Source: an uncultured Nitrospirales bacterium (GTDB lineage: Bacteria; Nitrospirota; Nitrospiria; Nitrospirales; UBA8639). From it: DNA of 64,000 nt. Under the pieces are notes generated by a model that saw nothing but the letters and a program-made list of their open reading frames with translations, made no database searches and was not told the DNA's origin. The stretch is taken from NCBI GenBank assembly GCA_951812745.1, contig OX638327.1:2195501-2259500 (forward strand). Direction: 5' to 3'. Position 1 is the first letter of the stretch, and the number at the start of each line of letters is the position of its first letter. Shown here in pieces: positions 43,966 through 55,900 of the stretch. A program made the translations under genes and the position numbers.

Positions 43966-46900
43966 ATGGACGTCAGGCGCGTACCAGGCATGTGGGCACC
44001 CGTTGTGAAACGAGTGCCGTTCCGGCGTTGGCCGGCGCAGCCCGGGCAAGGGGGCGAGGGCCGCGTGGCCGTGGCCGCGCTGCTGGCGATGACGGCGCTG
44101 CTGGCCGTCGCCTGGCCGGCCGCGGCGCAGATGGCGCCGGCCGCGCCGACCCTGACGGCGGCTGCGGGGAACACCCAGGTGATGCTGGCGTGGACCCAAG
44201 GCGAGGACGGGGGCAGCCCGCTCACCGGGCATGAGTACCGGCAAAGCACCGACAACGGCGACAGGTGGACGATATGGAGCGCGATCCCCTTGAGCGCGGT
44301 GAACCAGACGAACGCCACGAGCTACACGGTGACGGGGCTGAGCAACGGCACGAGCTACACGTTCCAGGTGCGCGCGGGGAACGCCGAGGGCGACGGCGCG
44401 GAGTCGAACCAGGTGACCGCGACGCCGGCAACGACACCGGCCGCGCCGACAGCCCTGACGGCGACCGCGGGCCACACCCAGGTGATGCTGGCGTGGACCC
44501 AAGGCGACGACGGGGGCAGCCCGATCACCGGGCACGAATACCGGCAAGGCGGCACGGGGGCGACGTGGACCGCGATCCCGAACAGCGCGGCGGAGGGGGC
44601 GAACGGGGCGAGCTACACGGTGACGGGGCTGAGCAACGGCACGAGCTACACGTTCCAGGTGCGCGCGGGGAACGTCGAGGGCGACGGCGCGGAGTCGAAC
44701 CAGGTGACCGCGACGCCAGCCGCAACGGCGCCGGCCGCGCCGACAGAAGTGACCGCGACGCCGGGGAATGCCGAGGTGACGCTGAAGTGGATCAGCGACG
44801 ACGACGGGGGCAGCTCGATCACCGGACACGAATACATACAGGTGGCGAGCGAGGGGGGGGTCGGCGACTGGACCGCCATCCCGAACAGCGCGGCGGGGGG
44901 GGCGAACGCCACGAGCTACACGGTGACGGGGCTGAGTAACGGCAAGACGTACGCGTTTTCGGTGCGCGCAGGGAACGCCGTGGGCACGAGCGCGCAGTCG
45001 AGCCCGCCAGCGACCGCGACGCCGGCCGCGACGGCGCCGGCCGCGCCGACAGCCCTGACGGCGACCGCGGGCCACGCCCAGGTGATGCTGGCGTGGACCC
45101 ACGGCGACGACGGGGGCAGCCCGCTCACCGGGCACGAATACAGACAGGCGGCGAGCGGGGAGGAGTTCAGCGACTGGACCGCCATCCCGAACAGCGCGGC
45201 GACGGGGGCGAACGCCACGAGCTACACGGTGACAGGGCTGAGCAACGGCGTGGAATACATGTTCGCGGTGCGCGCGAGGAACGCCGTGGGCGAGAGCGCG
45301 GCGTCGCCCGCAGCGAGCGCGACGCCAGCCGCAACGGTGCCGGCCGCGCCGACAGCCCTGACGGCGACCGCGGGCCACGCCCAGGTGATGCTGGCGTGGA
45401 CCCACGGCGAGGACGGGGGCAGCCCGCTCACCGGGCATGAGTACCGGCAAAGCACCGACGACGGCGACAGGTGGACGACGTGGAACGAGATCCCCTTGAG
45501 CGCGGTGAACCAGGCGAACGCCACGAGCTACACGGTGACGGGGCTGAGCAACGGCACGAGCTACACGTTTCAGGTGCGCGCGGGGAACGCCGAGGGCGAC
45601 GGCGCGGCGTCGCCCGCAGCGAGCGCGACGCCAGCCATAACGGCGCCGGCCGCGCCGACAGCCCTGACGGCGACCGCGGGCCACGCCCAGGTGAGGCTGG
45701 CGTGGACCCACGGCGAGGACGGGGGCAGCCCGATCACCGGACACGAATACCGGCAAATCACCGACAACGGCGGCACGGGGGCGACGTGGACCGCGATCCC
45801 GAACAGCGCGGCGGAGGGCGCGAACGGCACGAGCTACACGGTGACGGGGCTGAGCAACGGCGTGGAATACACGTTCGCGGTGCGCGCGCTGAACGCCGTG
45901 GGCGAGAGCGCGGCGTCGCCCGCAGCGAGCGCGACGCCAGCCATAACGGCGCCGGCCGCGCCGACAGCCCTGACGGCGACCGCGGGCCACGCCCAGGTGA
46001 GGCTGGCGTGGCCCCACGGCGAGGACGGGGGCAGCCCGCTCACCGGGCACGAGTACCGGCAAAGCACCGACGACGGCGACAGGTGGACGACGTGGAACGA
46101 GATCCCCTTGAGCGCGGTGAACCAGGCGAACGCCACGAGCTACACGGTGACGGGGCTGAGCAACGGCACGAGCTACACGTTCCAGGTGCGCGCGGGGAAC
46201 GCCGAGGGCGACGGCGCGGCGTCGCCCGCAGCGAGCGCGACGCCAGCCATAACGGCGCCGGCCGCGCCGACAGCCCTGACGGCGACCGCGGGCCACGCCC
46301 AGGTGATGCTGGCGTGGACCCCCGGCGAGGACGGGGGCAGCCCGCTCACCGGGCACGAGTACCGGCAAAGCACCGACGACGGCGACACGTGGACGACGTG
46401 GAGCGCGATCCCCTTGAGCGCGGTGAACCAGGCGAACGCCACGAGCTACACGGTGACGGGGCTGAGCAACGGCACGAGCTACACGTTCCAGGTGCGCGCG
46501 GGGAACGCCGTGGGCACGAGCGCGGCGTCGCCCGCAGCGAGCGCGACGCCAGCCATAACGGCGCCGGCCGCGCCGACAGCCCTGACAGCGGGTGGGCGCG
46601 ACAAAGAGGTGAGACTGGCGTGGACCAGCGGCGGCGACGGGGGCAGCCCGCTCACCGGGCACGAGTACCGGCAAAGCACCGACGACGGCGACATGTGGAC
46701 GACGTGGAGCGCGATCCCCTTGAGCGCGGTGAACCAGGCGAACGGCACGAGCTACACGGTGACGGGGCTGAGCAACGGCACGAGCTACACGTTCCAAGTA
46801 CGCGCGGGGAACGCCGTGGGACTAGGTGTGCCGTCGCCCCAAGCGAGCGCGACGCCGGCGCCCGCAACGGTGCCGGCCAGGCCGACGAACCTGAAGGCGA

Positions 46901-49900
46901 CCGCGGGCCACACCCAGGTGACGCTGAAGTGGACCAATGGCGACGACGGGGGCAGCGCGATCACCAGGCACCGGTACTGGCAAAACAGCCTCCGCCTGGG
47001 GGAGCCACGGAGGTGGACCAATATCCCGGACAGTGGCCCCGATGGGGCGCATTTTTCGAGCTACACGGTGACGGGGCTGCGCAACGGCGAGAAATACGGG
47101 TTCAGGGTGCGCGCGCTGAACGCCGTGGGCGAGAGCCCGGCGACGACCCGAGCGACCACGACGCCGATGACCGCGGATCCCCCGGCCGCGCCGACGGCCC
47201 TGACGGCGAGTGCGGGCGACACCCGGGTGACGCTGGCGTGGACCCAAGGCGACGACGGGGGCAGCGCGCTCACCAGGCACGAGTACCGGCAAAGCACCGA
47301 CACCGGCACCATGTGGGCGGACTGGACCGCGATCCCGAACAGCGCGGGGAACGAGGCGCACGCCACGAGCTATACGGTGAGCGGGCTGACCAACGGCACG
47401 AGCTACACGTTCCAAGTGCGCGCGGTGAACGCCGTGGGCCCCGGCGGGCCGTCGGGCAACGCGGATGCGACGCCGGCGACGAGCCCGCCCCCGCCGACTC
47501 TGACGGCGACCGCGGGCGACACCCAGGTGTGGCTGACGTGGACCAGCCGCGGCGACGGGGGCCGCCCGCTCACCGGGTACGAGTACCGGCAGCAGGCCGG
47601 GAGCGAGGTGTTCGGCGCCTGGGCCCCCATCCCGGCCAGTGCCCCGACGGGGGCGCATTTTACGAGCTACACCGTCACGGGCTTGACCAACGGCACCACG
47701 TATACGTTCCAAGTGCGCGCGGGGAACGCCGTGGGCGACGGCGCGGCGGCGAGCCCGGCGAGTGCGACGCCGATGCTGACCGCGACGGTCCCGCCGGCGC
47801 CGCCGACCCTGACGGCGACCGCGGGGAACGCCCAGGTGTGGCTGACGTGGGCCAGCGGTGGCGATGGGGGCCGTCCGCTCACCGGGCACGAGTACCGGGT
47901 GAGCACCGTCGCCGGCACGTGGGCGGCCTGGACCCCCATCCCGGCCAGCGGCGCCGCGGGCGCGCACAGGACGAGCTACACGGTGACCCGGCTGACCAAC
48001 GGCACCACGTATACGTTCCAAGTGCGCGCGGGGAACGCCGTGGGCCCCGGCGCGGCGTCACCCGCAGCGCGCGCGACGCCGGTGACCGTGCCGGCTGTGC
48101 CGCGGAGCCTGACGGCGAGCGCGGGCGACACCGAGGTGACGCTGAAGTGGATCCAAGGCGACGACGGGGGCCGTCCGCTTACCGGGTACGAGTACCGGCA
48201 GCAGGCCGGGAGCGGGGCGGTGAGCATGTGGACCGCCATCCCGGCCAGCGCCCCGGCGGGCCAGAACGGGACGGGCTACACCGTCACGGGCTTGACCAAC
48301 GGCACGAGGTATACGTTCCACGTGCGTGCGGTAAGCGCCGAGGGCCGGAGCCCGGCCTCGCCCCCAGCGAGCGCGACGCCGGCGACGGTGCCGGCCGCGC
48401 CGACAACCCTGACGGCGACCGCGGGCAACACCCGGGTCACGCTGGCGTGGACCAACGGCGGGGACGGGGGCCGTCCGCTTACCGGGCACCAGTACCGGGA
48501 GAGCATTGATAGAGGCCTATGGGGGGCGTGGACCGCCATCCCCTTGAGCGCGGCGGACGAGGTGCACGCCACGCGCTACACGGTGACCGGGCTAACCAAC
48601 GGCACGGGGTATTTGTTCGAGGTGCGTGCGGTGAACGCCGTGGGCCCCGGCGCGAGCTCGGACGAAACGGGCGCGCGCCCGACGCCGACGGTGACGATCC
48701 CGCGCGGGCCGCCGAACCTGACCGCGACCACGGGCAACGCCCAGGTGACGCTGGCGTGGACCCGCGTCGACGACGGGGGCAGCCCGCTCACCCGGCACGA
48801 GTACCAGCAGAGCACTGACGGCGGCAGCATGTGGACGGAGTGGTCCGCCATCCCCTTGAGCGCGGCCGGCGAGGCGCACACCACGAGCTACACGGTGACG
48901 GGCCTGAGCAACGGCACGACGTACGGTTTTGTGGTCCGCGCGGTGAATGCCGTGGGCGAGAGCACGGTGTCGAACCGAGCGACCGCGACGCCGACGACTG
49001 CGAGGGCGCCGCTCGCGCCGCCGGCCCTGACGGCGACCGCGGGCGACACCCGGGTGACGCTGGCGTGGACCCAAGGCGACGACGGGGGCAGTCCGATTAC
49101 CGGGCACGAGTACCGGCAGCAGGCGGGGAGCGGGGCGTTTGGGGCCTGGACCGCCATCCCGGACAGCGCCGCTACGGGCGCGCACGGGGCGAGCTACACG
49201 GTGAGCGGGCTGACCAACGGCATCAGGTATTCGTTCTACGTGCGCGCGGTGAACATCGTGGGCCCCGGCGGGCCGTCGGCCGGCACGCGCGCGACGCCGG
49301 TAGCGGTGCCGCCCCCGCCGAGCCTGACGGCGACCGCGGGGAACACCCAGGTGTGGCTGGCGTGGACCAGCCGCGGGGACGGGGGCAGCCCGCTCACGGG
49401 GCACGAGTACCGGCAGCAGGCGGGGAGCGGGGTGTTTGACGCCTGGCTCCCCATCCCGGACAGCGCCCCTCAGGGCGCGCACGTGGGGAGCTACATCGTC
49501 ACGGGCTTGACCAACGGCACGAGCTATACGTTCCAAGTGCGCGCGGGGAACGCCGAGGGCGACGGCGCGGCGTCCAGCCCGGCGAGGGCGACGCCGACGG
49601 TGGCCACGACGGTGCCGGCCGCGCCGCCGAGCCTGACGGCGACGCCGGGGAACGCCCAGGTGTGGCTGACGTGGACCCGCGGCAGCGACGGCGGGAGCCC
49701 GCTCACCGGGCACCAGTACCGGCAGCGCACCGACAGCGGCAGCATGTGGACGGAGTGGACCGCCATCCCGGACAGCGCCCCGGCGGGGGCGCACGGGAAG
49801 AGCTACACGGTGACGGGGCTGACCAACGGCACCTCCTCTACGTTCGAGGTCCGCGCGGGGAACGCCGAGGGCGACGGTGCGGCGTCGCCCGCAGCGAGCG

Positions 49901-52900
49901 CGACGCCGGAGACGGTGCCGGCCGCGCCGCCGAGCCTGACGGCGACGCCGGGGAATGCCCAGGTGCGGCTGGCGTGGACCCGCGGCGACGACGGGGGCAG
50001 CCCGCTCACCGGGCACCAGTACCGGCAGCGCACCGACAGCGGCAGCACGTGGACGCAGTGGAGCGCCATCCCGGACAGCGCCCCGGCGGGCGCGCACGGG
50101 GCGAGCTACACGGTCACGGGGCTGAGTAACGGCACGACGTATACGTTCGAGGTCCGCGCGAGGAACACCGCGGGCGCGAGCCTGGCGTCGCCCGCGGCGA
50201 GCGCGACGCCGAGGACGGTGCCGGCCGCGCCGACGAGCCTGACGGCGACGCCGGGGAATGCCCAGGTGACGCTGGCGTGGAGCAGCGGCGGTGACGGCGG
50301 CAGCCCGCTCACCGGACACCAGTACCGGCAGCGCACCGACAACGGCGACACGTGGACGGAGTGGACCGCCATCCCGGACAGCGCCCCGGCGGGGACGCAT
50401 GTTGCGAGATACACGGTGACGAGGTTGACCAACGGCACGACGTACACGTTCGAGGTCCGCGCGGGGAACACGGTGGGCGAGGGCCCGGCGTCGAACGCGG
50501 CGAGCGCGACGCTGGGGACGGTGCCCTCCGCGCCACGGGACCTGACGGCGACGCCGGGGAATGCCCAGGTGACGCTGGCGTGGACCCGCGGCGATGACGG
50601 GGGCAGTCCGCTCACCGGGCACGAATACCGGCAGGCGGCGGGGGGCGTGGTGGTCAGGAACTGGACCGCCATCCCGGACAGCGCCCCGGCGGGGGCGCAC
50701 GGGGCGAGCTACACGGTGACGGGGCTGAGCAACGGCACGACGTATTCGTTCTACGTCCGCGCGGTGAACACCGCGGGCGCGGGCCCGGCGTCGAACGCGG
50801 TGCGAGGGACGCCGGGGGCGCCGGAGGCGCCGAAGACCCTGACCGCGGCGGCGAGCAGCGCCCAGGTGACGCTGACGTGGAGCCGCGGCGGTGACGGGGG
50901 CAGCCCGCTCATCAGGCACGAGTATCGACAGAGCACTGACGACGGCAGCATGTGGGGGGGCTGGACCCGCATCCCGGACAGCGCCGCCGATGGGGCGCAT
51001 GTTACGAGCTACACGGTGACGAGGTTGACCAACGGCACCCCCTACACGTTCGAAGTCCGCGCGGTGAACGCCGTGGGCGCGAGCGCAGTGTCGAACGCGG
51101 TGCCCGCGACACCGGCGGCCCCGCCCGCGGCGCCGACGACCCTGACCGCAACGCCGGGGGATGCCCGGGTGACGCTGGCGTGGACCCGCGGCGGCGACGG
51201 CGGGAGCCCGCTCACCGGGCACGAGTACCGGCAGTCGTCGGGGGGTGTGGTGGTCAAGGACTGGACCCCTATCCCGGACAGCGCCCCCGGTGGGGCGCAT
51301 GTTACGAGCTACACGGTGACGAGGCTGACCAACGGCACCACCTACACGTTCGAAGTGCGCGCGGGGAACGCCGTGGGCGACGGCGCGGCGTCGAACGCCG
51401 CGAGTGCGACGCCGGGGGCGCCGGCCGCGCCGCGGGATCTGACGGCGGCGCCGGGGGACGCTCAGGTGCGGCTGGCGTGGGCCCGTAGCGACCCTGGCAG
51501 CCGGCCGCTCACCGGGCACGAGTACCGGCAGAGCACTGACGACGGCGGCACGTGGGCGGACTGGACCCCCATCCCGAACAGCGCCCAGTCCGAGCCGAAT
51601 GCGGGAAGCTATACGGTGACGAGGCTGACCAACGGCACGACGTACACGTTCGAGGTACGCGCGGGGAACGCCGTGGGCAGGAGCGCAATATCGAACACGG
51701 CGAGCGCGACGCCGGGGGCGCCGGGGGCGCCGCCGACCCTGACCGCGACGCCGGCGGATGCCCAGGTGACGCTGGCGTGGAGCCGCGGCGACCCTGGCAG
51801 CCGGCCGCTCACCAGGCACGAGTACCGGCAGAGCCTCGACGACGGCGGCACGTGGGCGGACGACTGGACCGCTATCCCGGACAGCGCCCCCGGTGGGGCG
51901 CATTATAGGCGCTACACGGTGACGGGGTTGAGTAACGGCACGACGTACACGTTCGAGGTACGCGCGGTGAACGGCGTGGGCCTGGGCGCGGCGTCGAACG
52001 CGGCGAGCGCGACGCCGGGGGCGCCGGCCGCGCCGCGGGACCTGACCGCGGCGCCGGGGGACGCCCGGGTGACGTTGGCGTGGAGCCGCGGTGACGGCGG
52101 GAGTCCGCTCACCGGGCACGAGTACCGGCAGTCGTCGAGAGGCGTGGTGGTCAAGAACTGGACCGCCATCCCGGACAGCGCGATGGCGGGGGCGCACGGG
52201 GCGAGCTACACCGTGACGGGGCTGAGCAACGGCACGACGTACTGGTTTGCGGTGCGCGCGGTGAACGCCGTGGGCGCGAGCGCAGTGTCGAACGCGGTGC
52301 CCGCGACACCGGCGGCCCCGCCCGCGGCGCCGACGACCCTGACCGCAACGCCGGGGGATGCCCGGGTGACGCTGGCGTGGACCCGCGGCGGCGACGGCGG
52401 GAGCCCGCTCACCGGGCACGAGTACCGGCAGTCGTCGGGGGGTGTGGTGGTCAAGGACTGGACCCCTATCCCGGACAGCGCCCCCGGTGGGGCGCATGTT
52501 ACGAGCTACACGGTGACGAGGCTGACCAACGGCACCACCTACACGTTCGAAGTGCGCGCGGGGAACGCCGTGGGCGACGGCGCGGCGTCGAACGCCGCGA
52601 GTGCGACGCCGGGGGCGCCGGCCGCGCCGCGGGATCTGACGGCGGCGCCGGGGGACGCTCAGGTGCGGCTGGCGTGGGCCCGTAGCGACCCTGGCAGCCG
52701 GCCGCTCACCGGGCACGAGTACCGGCAGAGCACTGACGACGGCGGCACGTGGGCGGACTGGACCCCCATCCCGAACAGCGCCCAGTCCGAGCCGAATGCG
52801 GGAAGCTATACGGTGACGAGGCTGACCAACGGCACGACGTACACGTTCGAGGTACGCGCGGGGAACACGGTGGGCGAGGGCCCGGCGTCGAACACGGCGA

Positions 52901-55900
52901 GTGCGACGCCGGGGGCGCCGGGGGCGCCGCAGGCCCTAGGGACACGGGCGGGGGACACCGAGGTGAGGTTGGCGTGGCGCAGCGGTGGCTCTGGTCAGAG
53001 CCCGATCGTCGAGTACGAGTACCGGCAGCAGGTCGGGAGCGGGGCGGGCGGCGACTGGACCGCTATCCCGGACAGCGCCCCCGGGGGGACGCATTTTATG
53101 AGCTACACGGTGACGGGGTTGAGTAACGGCACGACGTACGAGTTCGAGGTGCGTGCGGTGAACGGCGAGGGCGCGGGCGCGGCGTCGGCGTCGGTGAGTG
53201 CGACGCCGGCGACGGTGCCATTCGCGCCACGGAACTTGACGGCGACGTCGGGGAACACCCAGGTGACGCTGGCGTGGAGCCACGGCGGCGACGGCGGCCG
53301 CCCGCTCACCGGGCACCAGTATCGGCAGAGCACTGACGCCGGCGGCACGTGGACGGCGTGGACCCCCATCCCGGAGAGCGCGCAGGCCATGAGCTACACG
53401 GTGACGGGGCTGACCAACGGCACGACGTACGAGTTCGAGGTCCGCGCGGTGAACGCCGTGGGCGCGAGCGCGGCGTCGGCGTCGGTGAGTGCGACGCCGG
53501 CGACGGTGCCCTCCGCGCCACGGAACTTGACGGCGACGTCGGGGAACACCCAGGTGACGCTGGCGTGGGACAGCGGCGGTGACGGGGGGCGCCCGCTCAT
53601 CAGGCACCAGTACCGGCAGAGCGCTGACGCCGGCCGCACGTGGGGGGCGTGGACCCCCATCCCGTCCAGCACCCCCCGGGGGGTGAATTTTACGAGCTAC
53701 ACGGTGAGGGGGCTGACCAACGGCACGGAGTATTTGTTCCAAGTGCGGGCGGTGAACGAGTTGGGCGTGGGCGCGGGGTCGGCGTCGGCGCGTGCGACGC
53801 CGCGACCGGTGACGGTGCCGCCCTCGCCGATGAACCTGACGGCGGAATCGGACGACGCCCAGGTGCGGCTGGCGTGGGACAGCGGCGGTGACGGGGGGCG
53901 CCCGCTCACCGAGCACCAGTACCGGCAGCAGGCCGGGAGCGGGGCGTTCAGCGACTGGACCCGTATCCCGGACAGCCAAGCGAACGGGCCGCACGCCATG
54001 AGCTACACGGTGACGGGGCTGACCAACGGCACGGAGTATTTGTTCCAAGTGCGGGCGGTGAACGAGTTGGGCGTGGGCGCGGGGTCGGCGTCGGCGCGTG
54101 CGACGCCGCGACCGGTGACGGTGCCGCCTCCGCCGACGAACCTGAGGGCGGAATCGGACGACGCCCAGGTGCGGCTGGCGTGGCACCGGGGTGGTGACGG
54201 GGGGCGCCCGCTCACCGAGCACCAGTACCGGCAGAGCCTCGACGATGGCGGCACGTGGGGGGCGTGGACCCGCATCCCGGCCAGCGCCCCCGGGGAGGAG
54301 CATGTTACGCGCTACACGGTGACGGGGCTGACCAACGGCACGGAGTATTTGTTCCAAGTGCGGGCGGTGAACGAGTTGGGCGCGGGGTCGGCGTCGGCGT
54401 CGGCGCGCGCGACGCCCGTGGCGCCGACCCCACCCGCGGCGCCGACCCTGACCGCGACGCCGGGGAATGCCCAGGTGCGGCTGGCGTGGCGCCGGGGTGG
54501 TGACGGGGGGCGCCCGCTCACCGAGCACCAGTACCGGCAGAGCGCTGACGATGGCGGCACGTGGGCGGCGTGGACCCGCATCCCGGCCAGCGCTCCCGGG
54601 GAGGCGCATGTTACGCGCTACACGGTGACGGGGCTGACCAACGACACGGAGTATTTGTTCCAAGTGCGGGCGGTGAACGAGTTGGGCGCGGGGTCGGCGT
54701 CGGCGTCGGCGCGCGCGACGCCGCAGCTGGTGACGGTGCCGCCCCCGCCGACGAACCTGACGGCGGAGGCGGACGACGCCCAGGTGCGGTTGACGTGGAC
54801 CCGGGGTGGTGACGGGGGGCGCCCGCTCACCGAGCACCAGTACCGGCAGAGCGCTGACGATGGCGGCACGTGGGCGGCGTGGACCCCCATTCCGGCCAGC
54901 GCCTCCGGGGAGGCGTATGTTACGCGCTACACGGTGAGGGGGCTGACCAACGGCACCACCTACACGTTCGAAGTGCGCGCGGTGAACGAGTTGGGCGTGG
55001 GCGCGGTGTCGAACACGGCGCAGGCGCGCCCCACGGGGGAGCCGACGATTGTCGCGCTGGCGCTGACCTCGGACCCCGACGCGGCGGACGGGAGCCCGGA
55101 TGACGATACCTACATCAGGGGCGCCACGGTGGAGGTGACGGTGACGTTCAGCGAAGCCGTCACCGTGCAGGGGACGCCGCAGCTCACGCTCGACCTCGGC
55201 GGCACGCGGGCGCCGGCCGCCTACGTCCGCGGCACGGGCACGCCGCACGTCGTGTTCGCCTATACTATCAAGGCGGGCGACGTGGACTCCGACGGACTCG
55301 CGATTCCCGCGAATGCGCTGACGCGGCCGACCGGTGCCACGCTCCAGAACCTCGCGGGGACTCGGGACGCCCGGGTGTCCCACCCGGCCGTCCCGGCTCA
55401 GGCCGGGCACCGGGTGGACGGGGTCCCGCCGACCCTCGCGGCGGCGGAGCTCGACCTGACGCAGACCCCCCCGGTGTTGGTGCTGACGTTTAGTAAGCCC
55501 CTGGCCCTGTACGCGGTCCCGGTGCCGGAGGATTTCACGATTGCCGTGGAGCGCCCCGGGGACTATACGGTGACCGACGTCGCGCTCGACGGGGCCACGG
55601 TGACGCTCACGCTGACGCGGGCGGGGGCGGAGAACACGCGGGCCACGGGGACGCTCACGCTGGCGCGGGCGGTGGCGGGGAACACGCGGGGGACGGTGAC
55701 CTACACCCCCGGCCGGGCCCCCTTGCAGGACGTGCCGGGTAACGCCGTGGCGGCGTTCCAAGGCGAGTACTTGACGGTTCTGGTCGACGCGACGCTTAGT
55801 GAACTGACGCTGCCTGGGGTCCCGCTGACCCCGGCGTTCGCCCCGGACCGGCTGAGCTATACGGCGACCGTGGCGTCCCACGTGGCGGACCTCACGCTTA

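Noticed and set aside
43906-46797. Long minus-strand ORF of 963 codons opposite the giant gene
   Set aside because: It is an antisense shadow of a very GC-rich repetitive gene; its translation is an arginine/alanine-rich low-complexity repeat without domains. The plus-strand frame has a signal peptide, known domains, a ribosome-binding site and a promoter.
45471-48509. Plus-strand ORF of 1012 codons in another frame of the giant gene
   Set aside because: It is a +1 frame shadow rich in Asp/Arg/Gly repeats with no domain; only the long frame has FN3 motifs.
48592-52716. Minus-strand ORF of 1374 codons
   Set aside because: Same reason: an Arg/Pro/Ala-rich mirror of the FN3 array, with no start signal or recognisable fold.
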